Counted from the first letter of the stretch, positions 28,060 to 37,828 are shown. The stretch is 64,000 nucleotides of DNA from Desulfococcaceae bacterium HSG9 (GCA_030378005.1 JAUCGF010000077.1:31673-95672); one strand, 5' to 3'. Numbers and translations: made by a program. Notes: generated by a model from the letters alone, not told the origin.

Positions 28060-30603
28060 ATGAGTATATTCAGAAACTTATTCCAAAAAAAACACAACGA
28101 TAAATCGTTGCAATCGGCATTGCTTCAGATGCAAGGTAAATTTAAAAACTTTATGAGTATCCTTGAAAGCAATAACAAGGTTTTGAAACTGATAAGCGAT
28201 CTGGAAGAAAAATCTCAGGGAGATTACCTGTTTGATATCAACTACCTGAAAAAAAGCGTTAATGAAATAAAACTTGATTCAACTGACATCATTGACAACC
28301 TTGTAATGCTTGGCGGCAATCAATACCTGCCTCTTAAAGAAATCAATAACGGAATTTTCAATCTACTGGATGACATTCTTTCGAGAAAAACCAGGATAAT
28401 CCGTGATGATTACTGCAAGTCATTCAATCTGATCGGGAACAGCGACATACCGGGTTTTGGCGGCAAAAATGCACGAATGGGTGAATTGACTTCCAAGTTG
28501 AATTTGCCAGTGCCTGAAGGCTTTGCTATTTCGGCCTGGGCATATAAAAGTTTTATTGACAAGCATGACCTGAGTACAAAAATATCTGATAAAATAAAAC
28601 AAGTGGATATTAAGAATTTCGGCGACCTTAAAAAAGTAAGCCAAGAGGTTGAGGAATTGATTTTGAACAGCCCTTTGCCAGAGGATTTGTCAGATAATAT
28701 AATGCAATTTTACAATGAACTGACTTCAGGCAGGCAAGACTATTTTGTATCCATCAGGTCAAGCGCTCTTGGAGAAGATACCGAGTTGAGTTTTGCAGGC
28801 CAGTACGCTTCTTTTCTTGGAGTCAGTGAAAACGAATTGCTTGATAGTTATAAAAAAGTGCTGGCAAGCAAGTTCAGCCCCAATGCAATTTATTATTACC
28901 TCAGCCATAATCTGGATGAATCAGAGCTGGCTATGAGCGTAGGATGCGTCAAGATGATAAACGCCCGGATAAGCGGGGTGATTTATACTCATGACCCGGT
29001 AAAACCGGATGATAACTGTATGGTTGTCAATTCAATTTACGGGCTGGGCCAATACCTTGTTGATGGTACGGTAACGCCCGATATTGTCCGGATTTCCCGG
29101 AAGGACAATTCAATTATCAGTACAGATATTAATCCTAAAACTTCCCGGCTGGTGATGAAACAGGACGGTGTGTTAAACCACGAGAATATCCCGAAAGCAG
29201 AGCAGGATTTAATATCAATTACTGAAAATGAACTGGCAATACTCATTGATTTTGCCGTTAAAATCGAAAAACACTATGGTGAACCACAGGATATTGAATG
29301 GGTCATTGACAAGCACGGGCAACCTTTTATACTCCAGACTAGGCCGCTCAGGCTAATCAAAGCATCTCCAAGAAAACAGATGCCTGATATATCCGGCTTT
29401 CAATTGCTTGCCTCCGGCGGAACAACGGTTTGTCCTGGCGGCGGGTATGGGAAAGTAAAACATATTAAATCATCCGCAGACCTTGATAAAGTATCTCAAG
29501 GTGATGTGGTAATAGCGCGCAATCCTTTCCCCGGGTTGGTGACAGTACTTGGCAAAATCAATGCTCTAATTGCTGTCATAGGAAGCGTGGCGTCTCATCT
29601 GGCCACTATCGCAAGAGAATACAGAATACCCGCAGTAGTGGGAATGAAAGAAGCCGGCGCAATAGAAGAAGGCACGACAATCACTGTTGATGCCGGCACC
29701 TGCCGGGTTTATCGTGGCAATCTTGATGAACTTGTAGAAGCAATCCAACCTGAGTTTGACTTCTTCGATGGCGACCCGTTATTCAATGTCCTGAAGAAAC
29801 TGCTTAGAAATCTTTCACCGCTGAATTTAATCCATCCGCTGAATGATGACTTTATAATCGCAAACTGTAAGACAATCCATGACATCACACGCTTTGCTCA
29901 CCAGAAATCAATGGATGAGATGTTCAAAGGCGCTGATATGATTAAGAAGGATGACTGGGTTGGTATCAGGCTTAAAAGCAGTATCCCTATCCATGTTGAG
30001 ATAATATACATTGATAAAGAACTGTCTGCTATGCCAAAAAAACGTGTCATCAAGCCCGAACAGATCGACTGCCTGCCAATGAAAGCATTCTGGGATGGTG
30101 TCATTCAGGAGGGTTGGCCCAAACCACCGCCGATTAAGACAAAGGGATTTGTTTCTGTGGTCGCTAATGCGAAAGCAAAACAGCCGAAAGGCGAGTTCGG
30201 AAAAAAATTTGGGAAAAAAAGTTTTGCAGTATTAAGTAAGGAGTTTATGATACTCAGCTTGAAAATGGGTTATCATTTTATAACTTATGAAGCAATGTGT
30301 TCTGATGTAATCAGTAAGAATTATATTAAAATGCAGTTCAAAGAAGGCGGAGCATCGGTTGACCGCCGAATCAGGCGTATCAAACTGATTACGAAAGTGT
30401 TAGAGTACTTCGGCTTCGATAATTCCACAAAAGGCGATTTTCTGGATACGTCTGTCTCGTATGAATCCAAGGAATCAATTCTTGAAAAACTGAGAATATT
30501 AGGCCGGCTGACAATGCTGACAAAACAACTTGATATGGCAATGTCCAATGATTCAATCGCTGATTTTTATACGCAAGACATTCTGAGAAAACTGAAACAA
30601 TAG
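28060..30603 (+). CDS. PEP synthase-like protein: ATP-grasp and phospho-His domains, no PEP barrel
   Basis: An 847-residue cytoplasmic protein. Residues 1-125 are a unique helical segment. About 130-435 is the PPDK/PEP-synthase N-terminal ATP-binding domain (GFGGKNARMGEL, VSIRSSALGEDTELSFAGQY, EPQDIEWVIDKHGQPFILQTRPL). About 450-570 is the swivelling PEP-utiliser domain with the phospho-accepting His513 (SVASHLATIAREYRIPAVVG). The last ~270 residues do not resemble the PEP/pyruvate TIM barrel; they are an unassigned domain rich in Lys (GEFGKKFGKKSF). It may move phosphate from ATP to its His and on to an unknown acceptor, as in rifampin phosphotransferase-like or regulator proteins. Its place between a kinase and a membrane receiver suggests a signalling or energy-sensing role. 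Confidence 0.8.
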   Translation: MSIFRNLFQKKHNDKSLQSALLQMQGKFKNFMSILESNNKVLKLISDLEEKSQGDYLFDINYLKKSVNEIKLDSTDIIDNLVMLGGNQYLPLKEINNGIFNLLDDILSRKTRIIRDDYCKSFNLIGNSDIPGFGGKNARMGELTSKLNLPVPEGFAISAWAYKSFIDKHDLSTKISDKIKQVDIKNFGDLKKVSQEVEELILNSPLPEDLSDNIMQFYNELTSGRQDYFVSIRSSALGEDTELSFAGQYASFLGVSENELLDSYKKVLASKFSPNAIYYYLSHNLDESELAMSVGCVKMINARISGVIYTHDPVKPDDNCMVVNSIYGLGQYLVDGTVTPDIVRISRKDNSIISTDINPKTSRLVMKQDGVLNHENIPKAEQDLISITENELAILIDFAVKIEKHYGEPQDIEWVIDKHGQPFILQTRPLRLIKASPRKQMPDISGFQLLASGGTTVCPGGGYGKVKHIKSSADLDKVSQGDVVIARNPFPGLVTVLGKINALIAVIGSVASHLATIAREYRIPAVVGMKEAGAIEEGTTITVDAGTCRVYRGNLDELVEAIQPEFDFFDGDPLFNVLKKLLRNLSPLNLIHPLNDDFIIANCKTIHDITRFAHQKSMDEMFKGADMIKKDDWVGIRLKSSIPIHVEIIYIDKELSAMPKKRVIKPEQIDCLPMKAFWDGVIQEGWPKPPPIKTKGFVSVVANAKAKQPKGEFGKKFGKKSFAVLSKEFMILSLKMGYHFITYEAMCSDVISKNYIKMQFKEGGASVDRRIRRIKLITKVLEYFGFDNSTKGDFLDTSVSYESKESILEKLRILGRLTMLTKQLDMAMSNDSIADFYTQDILRKLKQ

Positions 30604-30634
30604 TGATTTATTTGTGATTTGAGGTTTGTCATTT

Positions 30635-32344
30635 ATGGACTCAAAATCAAAGCAAAACACCAAGACAGTTGATGTCCTGATGAACACGCGCTATCTTTCA
30701 ATAACTCTTGCCGCCCTTTTGTTCATTCTATTTGGAACGGCATTCTATCTGGTGTATATTGACCTTGAAAAAATCAAGCAACACCTTCATAATGATTTCA
30801 ACGAACAGCAATTGATTATCGCCCGCCAGGCTGCATCATACGTGGATATCCACTTGAACGCGCTTAACCGGCAATTGCTTGATATAAAATGGTTATTTGA
30901 TAAAAATGAAAAAGATATCGGTATATCAGCTCTCAAAAAATTCCTGAAGAACAACAGCGTGACAGGCATATTGGATGCAGGTTTATTGTCACCTGAAGGC
31001 GAAACACAGGCATATTTCAAAGTTACTGCCGCTATCCCTGCATTCAACGTGGAAAAAGCGCTGACAGAATATAACCGCGATGAATCATCCGGAGTTATTC
31101 TCGGAGACCTGGAGATACATAATACAGATAAGGCAAAAACATTTATTATATCCAACCTGATAGTTCCGGTAAAAACCGATTCTATCAGGACAGACATTCT
31201 TTTCGCAAGGCTTGACCTTTCCAGAATGTTTGAAGTGAATCTTGGCCGCCTTTCTTCCGGTAAAACAGGCTACGCATGGGTAATCGATAAAAAGGGGCGC
31301 GCTCTTTATCATCCCGAAAAAGATTTCATCGGTAAAGATATGTTCCAAGCCCGTTATGCAAAAAAGCCTATTGTAAACTTTACCAAAAGAAACAAACGAA
31401 TGAAGGAAAATATAATCAAAGGCCGGGAAGGCAAATCCGGATATGAAAGCTGGTGGCACTGGGGAATGAAGGACAGAGTGGCCAAGTTAATGGCTTTCAC
31501 CCCGATAAAAAGTAAATTTCTATCTTTCGACAAGATTTGGTCTGTTGCGGTTGTTGCGCCCACCAGCGAAGTCTCAGATGCTGTAAACACTGCCTATCAT
31601 AGGCATCTGGGGGCGCAGGCCGCGATCATAATCGGGATGTTTCTCTTCGTAATCATTATGATTCTGCATAAAAGGAGAATATCATTTATATTAAAGGAAC
31701 AGGCGGCAGAACAAACCCGGCCGGTGGCACAAGCAGCGGAACATCAAGAATATATTCCCGCTATACTGAAAAATACTAATACTTTGGATGCAAGACAACG
31801 ACTTCTTATAGTTGACGATGAGCCTGATATGGTGCGTTCGTTGGAAAGAATTATTGCCCGCAAAACGGCTTATGATGTGATTACGACTACAAATGCGCTT
31901 GAAGTGCCTGAATTGTTGGAAAAACACCAGTTTGATGTAATAATTTCGGATCAGAACATGCCTGGAATGGGTGGTATGGATATTCTGAAGTATATCAATA
32001 AAAAGAACCGTTTCGAGCAGGTGATAATGTGCACGGCTTTCAGTTCTCTGGATTCGGAAATAGAGGCGCTATCACACGGAGTATTCAATTATATAATAAA
32101 ACCTTTCAATAAGGAACAAATTCTATATACTTTAAAAAGGGCAATGCTATTTCAGAAAATAGCTCGTGAAGCAGGATACCTTTCTGATATTTTTAAATTA
32201 GAACCTTATAACGAAGCGGAACATGCTTTTCTCAAAGAATATATCAAAAGACTCGGTGCCGAATATAATTATAATGAGGAAGAAATGAAAAAAAAGTCCG
32301 GCATTTCTGAAGAAATAATTCATAATGAATTGACGAAATCGTAA
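30635..32344 (+). CDS. Membrane-anchored Cache-receiver protein without kinase
   Basis: A 569-residue protein (start ATG 30635 after GAGG; the TTG at 30626 is less likely). Helix at about 24-43, a periplasmic double-Cache sensor about 45-315 (ILDAGLLSPEGETQAYFKV, GYAWVIDKKGRALYHPE), second helix about 329-345, then a linker and a cytoplasmic receiver (about 387-505: LLIVDDEPDMV, acceptor Asp439 in IISDQNMPGMGG, FNYIIKPF). A helical tail follows. No HisKA or HATPase is present, so an external ligand would modulate a phospho-acceptor rather than a kinase. The kinase at 26272 is the obvious partner. It follows the PEP-synthase-like gene by 31 bases. Confidence 0.88.
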   Translation: MDSKSKQNTKTVDVLMNTRYLSITLAALLFILFGTAFYLVYIDLEKIKQHLHNDFNEQQLIIARQAASYVDIHLNALNRQLLDIKWLFDKNEKDIGISALKKFLKNNSVTGILDAGLLSPEGETQAYFKVTAAIPAFNVEKALTEYNRDESSGVILGDLEIHNTDKAKTFIISNLIVPVKTDSIRTDILFARLDLSRMFEVNLGRLSSGKTGYAWVIDKKGRALYHPEKDFIGKDMFQARYAKKPIVNFTKRNKRMKENIIKGREGKSGYESWWHWGMKDRVAKLMAFTPIKSKFLSFDKIWSVAVVAPTSEVSDAVNTAYHRHLGAQAAIIIGMFLFVIIMILHKRRISFILKEQAAEQTRPVAQAAEHQEYIPAILKNTNTLDARQRLLIVDDEPDMVRSLERIIARKTAYDVITTTNALEVPELLEKHQFDVIISDQNMPGMGGMDILKYINKKNRFEQVIMCTAFSSLDSEIEALSHGVFNYIIKPFNKEQILYTLKRAMLFQKIAREAGYLSDIFKLEPYNEAEHAFLKEYIKRLGAEYNYNEEEMKKKSGISEEIIHNELTKS

Positions 32345-32364
32345 TAATTTTAAGAAGTTGCAAA

Positions 32365-32505
32365 AATTCAGCCACTAAGACTCAAAGACACAAACAATAT
32401 TAAATATAAACTTAAAAACAATAATTTATTGCTGAAAAATCGCAGATACGGAATCAATAGAATAATATTTTAACCTTTGTGGCTTAGTGCCTTAGTGGCT
32501 GAATT
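32365..32505. repeat. Short inverted-repeat element (CTTAGTGGCTGAATT arms)
   Basis: Perfect 15-base terminal arms AATTCAGCCACTAAG (32365-32379) and CTTAGTGGCTGAATT (32491-32505) around an AT-rich core. It fills the gap before the CBS gene. Confidence 0.75.
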
Positions 32506-32541
32506 ATTACAATAATTTTAATTTTTAAAGGAGGGCGTGAT

Positions 32542-33081
32542 ATGGAGTTGAAAACAGCCGGGGAATTGATGATTCCCTTAGACAAGTACCCGCATATCCC
32601 TTATTGGTTTTCTATAAGGCATGCAATCGCAGAGTTGACCCATTCGCAACTTGTAATTGACGGACAGATATCGCTTGCACGGGCGGTGCTGGTCTTTGAT
32701 GACGAATATAATCTCATGGGTCTTGTAAGAAGAAGAGACATTATGAAAGGATTTGAGCCGGAAAACTTCTTCGGAGATCAAGCTCATTATTCTCAACATC
32801 TTTTTGAAGTCAAACATGATCCCGATCTTCTTGAAATATCATCCGAAAGGCTGCATAAGTCGATTGAAGAAAAGGCTGAACAGGCCGTAAGTTCCATAAT
32901 GGCGCCCATAGAAGCCACCGTTGACTATAATGACCACTTGTTTAAAATTGTATATGAGATGAACCATCACCAACTCAGCATGCTGCCTGTCATTAAGGAT
33001 GATGCTGTTGTCGGGGTTATAAGAACTGTGGAAGTGACCTCGCAAATTGCCAAGAACCTTGGAATTAAATTAAATACATAA
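32542..33081 (+). CDS. Tandem CBS-domain regulatory protein
   Basis: A 179-residue protein with two CBS motifs: AGELMIPLDKYPHIPYWFSIR with AVLVFDDEYNLMGLVRRRDIM, and VSSIMAPIEATVDYNDHLFK with MLPVIKDDAVVGVIRTVEV. It has the same architecture and position as the CBS protein at 18734: directly upstream of a DASS transporter (27 bases here). ATG 32542 follows AAAGGAGGG. Likely senses adenine nucleotides and controls the carrier or its phospho-signalling. Confidence 0.88.
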   Translation: MELKTAGELMIPLDKYPHIPYWFSIRHAIAELTHSQLVIDGQISLARAVLVFDDEYNLMGLVRRRDIMKGFEPENFFGDQAHYSQHLFEVKHDPDLLEISSERLHKSIEEKAEQAVSSIMAPIEATVDYNDHLFKIVYEMNHHQLSMLPVIKDDAVVGVIRTVEVTSQIAKNLGIKLNT

Positions 33082-33107
33082 ATAAAATACAAATTATGAT
33101 AGGATAA

Positions 33108-34631
33108 ATGATTATGTCAAAAAAAGTAAATTCGGGCGGCCTGCCTCCCATGCCGGACAAGATAGTTCTCAAGAAACGTGCGAAAGCGCAAACCGATTGG
33201 AAAAGATTGTTTTTTATTCTTCTCGGAGTGACCCTTTTCTGCATAGTTTATTTTTCACCGGACTGGGATGCGGCTGTTGATCCGCGAGGCCAAAGCTTTG
33301 AATTGTCGCATCAGGGAAAGGCGGCTATCGCATTATTCCTGCTCGCCGCTGTCTGGTGGGTGTTCGAGGTGGTTCCAATCGGAGTTACCGGTATGACAAT
33401 CGGGGTGATACAAGTACTATTCCTGATCAGAGACGCTGATGTCGCTTTCAAGGATTTTATGAACCCCAGCGTGTGGTTTATCTTCGCTTCGTTATCAATC
33501 GGCATCGCTTTCACTAAAACAGGCCTGACACAAAGAATGGCATATAAAATGTTGTATATTGTCGGTGAACGGACAAGCATGATTTACCTTGGATGTTATA
33601 TCATGATTGCCGGGCTTTCCATGTGTATGGCGCACACCGCGGTCGCCGCGGCGGTTTATCCGTTGCTCATGACAATAAACAGCCTTTATGATGACTCCGG
33701 CAAGCCGACAAAATTCGGCAAGGGCCTTTTTATAGGCATGGCTTTCGTGGCCGGGGCCGGCAGTATCATCACTCTGCTCGGAGCCGCACGAGGTGCGATA
33801 GCACTTGGGTTTTATAAGGAAACCACAGGCGCGGATATATCTTTCTTTACGCTGAGTTACTATATGTTCCCCATAGGATGGATTATGGTTTTTCTGCTTT
33901 GGGGATCGTTCATGCTGATTTACAAACCTGAAAAATCCACCATTCCGGGCCTTAAAGAAAAAGCTAAAAGACTGAATGATAAGCTCGGCCCCCTTACAAA
34001 AAACGAGATTATAACCCTCATTCTTGTTTTCTCGGCAATCGGGCTGCTGGTCGTAAGGTCTTTCGTGCCGGAACTTAAATTTCTGAATAAAAGCGCCATA
34101 ATGCTTGTGCCCACTGTTTTTTTCTTTATTCTGAAAATTCTTTCTGTAAGAGACCTTGAGAATATACCCTGGAATATAATACTCTTGTTTGGCGGTGCCA
34201 TGTGTATCGGCTTTTGCCTCTGGCAAACAGGTGCGGCAAACTGGCTTGCCGTCAACTGGCTCACCCTGTTCAAAGATGCTGACTGGCTTGTTTTCGTGAT
34301 GGGCATCGCTTTTCTGGTTATGCTGATGACCAATTTTATTATGAATGTCGCCGCAATTGCGATTATTCTGCCTATCGCTCTGGTGACCGGCCAATATCTC
34401 GGTGTGGCATCCGAAGTGATTCTTTTCTCATCCCTTGTCACAGCCGGAATGCCGTTTCTGCTGCTTATCGGCGCGGCTCCGAATGCAATCGCTTATGAAA
34501 GCAAGCAATTTACAACCGGTGAGTTCTTCCTTGTGGGAATACCGATGAGTATCCTGCTGATGATCGTGCTTTTTGTGTTTATTTGGATAATTTGGCCTGT
34601 AATGGGTATGAATGTTGTGGTAACACCGTAA
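33108..34631 (+). CDS. DASS/SLC13-family anion:sodium symporter
   Basis: A 507-residue membrane protein with about 12 helices. The paired motif regions are MAHTAVAAAVYPLLMTI (near 165-182) and TNFIMNVAAIAIILPIA (near 405-421); the block VVPIGVTGMTIGVIQVLFLI near 88 fits the family. It differs well from the DASS protein at 19540, so it is an older paralogue with perhaps another anion. ATG 33108 or 33114 could be the start. It ends the second kinase/receiver/CBS block and is followed by a terminator. A 99-base piece of this gene (33459-33557) is duplicated at 56617-56715. Confidence 0.87.
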   Translation: MIMSKKVNSGGLPPMPDKIVLKKRAKAQTDWKRLFFILLGVTLFCIVYFSPDWDAAVDPRGQSFELSHQGKAAIALFLLAAVWWVFEVVPIGVTGMTIGVIQVLFLIRDADVAFKDFMNPSVWFIFASLSIGIAFTKTGLTQRMAYKMLYIVGERTSMIYLGCYIMIAGLSMCMAHTAVAAAVYPLLMTINSLYDDSGKPTKFGKGLFIGMAFVAGAGSIITLLGAARGAIALGFYKETTGADISFFTLSYYMFPIGWIMVFLLWGSFMLIYKPEKSTIPGLKEKAKRLNDKLGPLTKNEIITLILVFSAIGLLVVRSFVPELKFLNKSAIMLVPTVFFFILKILSVRDLENIPWNIILLFGGAMCIGFCLWQTGAANWLAVNWLTLFKDADWLVFVMGIAFLVMLMTNFIMNVAAIAIILPIALVTGQYLGVASEVILFSSLVTAGMPFLLLIGAAPNAIAYESKQFTTGEFFLVGIPMSILLMIVLFVFIWIIWPVMGMNVVVTP

Positions 34632-34646
34632 CCGTGACTAAATAAC

Positions 34647-34675
34647 TTACCCTCGTATTTTCTATACGAGGGTAA
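34647..34675 (+). terminator. Terminator-like hairpin after DASS gene
   Basis: Perfect 11-base stem TTACCCTCGTA (34647-34657) and TACGAGGGTAA (34665-34675), 16 bases after the stop codon. No long T-run follows, so termination strength is uncertain. Confidence 0.6.
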
Positions 34676-34817
34676 TCCGGTTTCCGCATCATTTATTTCG
34701 ACCTAGTCCAAGGCTTTTGGCGACAGGTGTAATAGACGGAAAAGTAATGTTTCATGTTGAATTTATAAAAAATCTGCCTATCAACAAAATCCATTAGAAT
34801 CAGTATTTTTTTTGACT

Positions 34818-36146
34818 TTAAACAAGTTTCTCTATTGTGTTTAAAAACTCCTTTTCATTTTTATCAATTTCATCTTCAAAGTTGTCTGTGGTTGCATCAG
34901 GGATTTTAAAAGGTATTTGCCACCAATTGCCATTATATCCTGATAATTTTTTGGGACTCAATTGGTTATCGCTTTTATTGTCATTTTTCTGAGGATAGAT
35001 TATTCCACCTGTTTTCGCCTTTGTTATATACATATATGCTAACACCTGATGGATATCATGGCTATTTTTTTCAGTATTCCAGAATTTGTATTTTGAGTCA
35101 AAAATTATATCGCCATTTTCATTTTTATAATGATGATCAGGATAAAGCCGGTAACCATCATTAAATACTTTTATTCCGTTTTCATCTCCAAAACCACGTA
35201 TATGCCTGATAAAACCATGCTTCTTGAGAAGCGAGGCGATATAAGACTCCCAAAGCCATGCACCATCAAAAAGCACGCCATAAACTTGTTCTTTTTCTTG
35301 ACTTGATTCATAAGGATTCAAGCCTTCATGCCGTAATAACTGAAGACATATTTTACGCAGATTTTCATACTCAGTATAAAACGGATGACGAATCGGTTTT
35401 TGACATTTGTAATAGAGATGGTGCTGTTTGAGAGGAGTATAAGAAGGCGTTGCTTCCTTAATAATACGGAGCAGCTCACCAACAACCTGATTATTCGTAA
35501 AAACAGTGTTATAAAGCTGGGGATAGGTGGAACGGATATATCCGGCAGCATGGCGAATCAGCCATAATATAGGATTATCATAACTGTACTCTTTTATTTG
35601 GTATGCAATTTGGCCTGTAAATGGAAAGTTTTGTTTTATGTGTCGGTTGACATCTAACGCACCTCTAAAATTGCTGTCGTTATACAATATTCGCATATAC
35701 TGTTTGAACAATCCCTGTCTGTATGCGCAACCAAGATGATAATGAAATAAAAAAACCAGCAGAATATTCTGGAAATTTAATTCGTTTACATCTGTTTTCA
35801 GATCAACAATATTTCCACCAAAGGTGTGGGTGAGCATCCACAGAAGAAATTTCTGTTGTTCGTCATTATCAAATCTTGAACGGATAGATATTGTTACCGG
35901 TTTTTCACCTTGCGCCTTGTAAGATATAACGCCCATTATATTTGTAGTACGAAGTTTAGCTTCAGCTTGATAATCGTACTCAAGGATGCGTTTATTTTCC
36001 AGTCCGCTTTCCTTGGGGTAAACAAACAGGTTAGGGGGTTTTTCAGCCAGGTTTTTTATTTTAGAGCTGAAAATATTGATAGCCTTATCGTTATCGTTCA
36101 GATAAGAAATTTGCTCTTTGTTAAGTTGGGAATTGTCTGTCCACAT
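34818..36146 (-). CDS. mcrC: McrC subunit of McrBC-type methyl-directed restriction system
   Basis: A 442-residue McrC-family protein, the endonuclease partner of McrB. An N-terminal beta-rich region is followed by a helical part and the PD-(D/E)XK core near 330-375: LYPDHHY, then DIIFDSKYKFW and HQVLAYMY. Start ATG 36146 is used; TTG 36152 would overlap the McrB stop by four bases, and the same AAAGGAA site serves both. With McrB it should cut DNA carrying modified cytosines in a GTP-dependent way. The gene is notably AT-rich compared with its neighbours, as expected for an acquired defence island. Confidence 0.9.
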   Translation of the reverse strand: MWTDNSQLNKEQISYLNDNDKAINIFSSKIKNLAEKPPNLFVYPKESGLENKRILEYDYQAEAKLRTTNIMGVISYKAQGEKPVTISIRSRFDNDEQQKFLLWMLTHTFGGNIVDLKTDVNELNFQNILLVFLFHYHLGCAYRQGLFKQYMRILYNDSNFRGALDVNRHIKQNFPFTGQIAYQIKEYSYDNPILWLIRHAAGYIRSTYPQLYNTVFTNNQVVGELLRIIKEATPSYTPLKQHHLYYKCQKPIRHPFYTEYENLRKICLQLLRHEGLNPYESSQEKEQVYGVLFDGAWLWESYIASLLKKHGFIRHIRGFGDENGIKVFNDGYRLYPDHHYKNENGDIIFDSKYKFWNTEKNSHDIHQVLAYMYITKAKTGGIIYPQKNDNKSDNQLSPKKLSGYNGNWWQIPFKIPDATTDNFEDEIDKNEKEFLNTIEKLV

Positions 36147-36148
36147 TA

Positions 36149-37828
36149 TCAATTCCTTTTATTGAAGTTTAAACTTGTTTTACATTCTTCGAGGAATTTT
36201 TTTATTTCCTTGTCAGAACTCCTTCCACGCACATATTCTTCAATAAGTGGTTTTAAATGATTGTTCCATAAGGTTTTTAAAGCGTTATTTTCATTGGTAT
36301 CATTATACAGCTTTATTTTTCCAAAATAGGCAGGGCCAATTTTGAATCCTTTATGCAACCCCCATTGACTGTCTTCGATAACTTTATTTAAGGCCTCCGC
36401 TTTTTTTATAATTCCGTCAATAGAATTTTTCCACGATGTGTCTTTCAACATACCTTGAAGCACAGTTCGCAGATTTTTTTCATCAACTTCTATTTCATGC
36501 CAACTAAAGCGCCGCCTCAAGGCAAAATCAAAAACTTCCACACTTCTGTCAATATCATTCATTGTGCCGATAATATAAACATTGGAAGGAATAAAAAACC
36601 AGTCATCTTTCTGCGCAACAAACCAAGTATTTTCAGTATTTTCAGTTGCCATGTTTGAATACTGAGTCTTAATTTTCCCTTCAACCCCCCTGTACTCAGG
36701 TTCCAGACTGTACATTAATTCACCGAATACTTTTGATAATTCCGCTCGGTTAATTTCATCAATTATAAATACAAATTTGGGTAAATTGCTTTTTATTTCA
36801 TCATCTTTTGGAATATCTTCGTTCTCTTTAATCCACTTTTGCCAGAAAGTTTTAACGTCATTTGTATCTGCTACGGCATTGCTTGAAAAGCCCTTGCAAA
36901 ATTCGTCAAGTTTACTATCAATGTCATCTTTATTGTATTTACTCCAGTCAATGCCGCCATCTTTTGTCGAATTAAAGGCGATGTTAAACATAATCCGTTC
37001 AATCACACCTGCCTTGCGGCAAAATTCTTTAAAGACGCCGTTTTTAAGTTCAAAGGATATGTTACCGTCTGTTACTTTGGTTGGTCTGAATCCTTCAATG
37101 AAATCCGTATAATCATACGAAGGATGAAACTGAACAAACCCCATTTGAATTTTTTCGTCCGCATTGTGACTATTTTCGTTTATCATCTTTTTAGCAATCT
37201 GCTTTGCTTTATATGTTTTGCCAGTACCGGGGGCTCCGGTAAAGATTAGCTGATTGTTAATTTGCAATAATGACTTAAAATTATTCAATTCTTCCCCCTT
37301 TTCTATTAGTTTTTTCCATTTTTCTATTCCTTGATAAGTTGCCGAATTTTCATTTATTAGAGGCTGAAGAGTGCCCATAGCGGCGGGTGTAAACTCTATT
37401 TCAGGATGCTTTTGTACCCATTCATCGTAATAGCCTAATATTTTGGCTTTATATCTATGTCTGAACCAAATATAGTCATCTAAATCATCATCAGAAAAGA
37501 AGCAATCGTCCTCGATTTTCACTAAAGCAACCGGTGTGGCACCATATCTGACCAAAACGATATCTTTATCTTGAATCTCATCACGAAATTGTTTTAATAC
37601 TCTTGCCACTCCTCCTTGTCCAATTCCCGCTTTTATATGATTGGCGATACATCCCTCAAAATCTGAATCATCCCATTCATCCAATGGTTTATTATTCTGC
37701 CCATTCGGACCGAGTGAAGATTTGATATCCAACCCAATTATTTTCCTATTTAAAGCTGCTTCAGTATATTTTTTCCTCTCATTACGGTCAGGTTCATTGG
37801 GATGAACCTGCATGTGCCAATAATTCAT
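36149..37828 (-). CDS. mcrB: McrB AAA+ GTPase of McrBC-type restriction system
   Basis: A 559-residue protein. Residues 1-145 look like a small EVE/PUA-like recognition domain (MNYWHMQVHPNEPDR at the start, VLVRYGATPVALVKI about 91-105), a fold used to read modified bases. The AAA+ motor has Walker A GAPGTGKT (198-205), Walker B FVFIIDEINRAELSKV and the McrB GTPase signature GTMNDIDRSVEVFDFALRRRF. It feeds GTP-driven translocation to McrC, encoded immediately downstream with touching coding regions. It differs from E. coli McrB in the specificity domain, so the recognised mark is unknown. Confidence 0.92.
   Translation of the reverse strand: MNYWHMQVHPNEPDRNERKKYTEAALNRKIIGLDIKSSLGPNGQNNKPLDEWDDSDFEGCIANHIKAGIGQGGVARVLKQFRDEIQDKDIVLVRYGATPVALVKIEDDCFFSDDDLDDYIWFRHRYKAKILGYYDEWVQKHPEIEFTPAAMGTLQPLINENSATYQGIEKWKKLIEKGEELNNFKSLLQINNQLIFTGAPGTGKTYKAKQIAKKMINENSHNADEKIQMGFVQFHPSYDYTDFIEGFRPTKVTDGNISFELKNGVFKEFCRKAGVIERIMFNIAFNSTKDGGIDWSKYNKDDIDSKLDEFCKGFSSNAVADTNDVKTFWQKWIKENEDIPKDDEIKSNLPKFVFIIDEINRAELSKVFGELMYSLEPEYRGVEGKIKTQYSNMATENTENTWFVAQKDDWFFIPSNVYIIGTMNDIDRSVEVFDFALRRRFSWHEIEVDEKNLRTVLQGMLKDTSWKNSIDGIIKKAEALNKVIEDSQWGLHKGFKIGPAYFGKIKLYNDTNENNALKTLWNNHLKPLIEEYVRGRSSDKEIKKFLEECKTSLNFNKRN

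Noticed and set aside
33495..34394. Minus-strand open frame of about 299 codons
   Set aside because: It lies wholly opposite the DASS transporter, with His/Asn-rich composition typical of a shadow frame.
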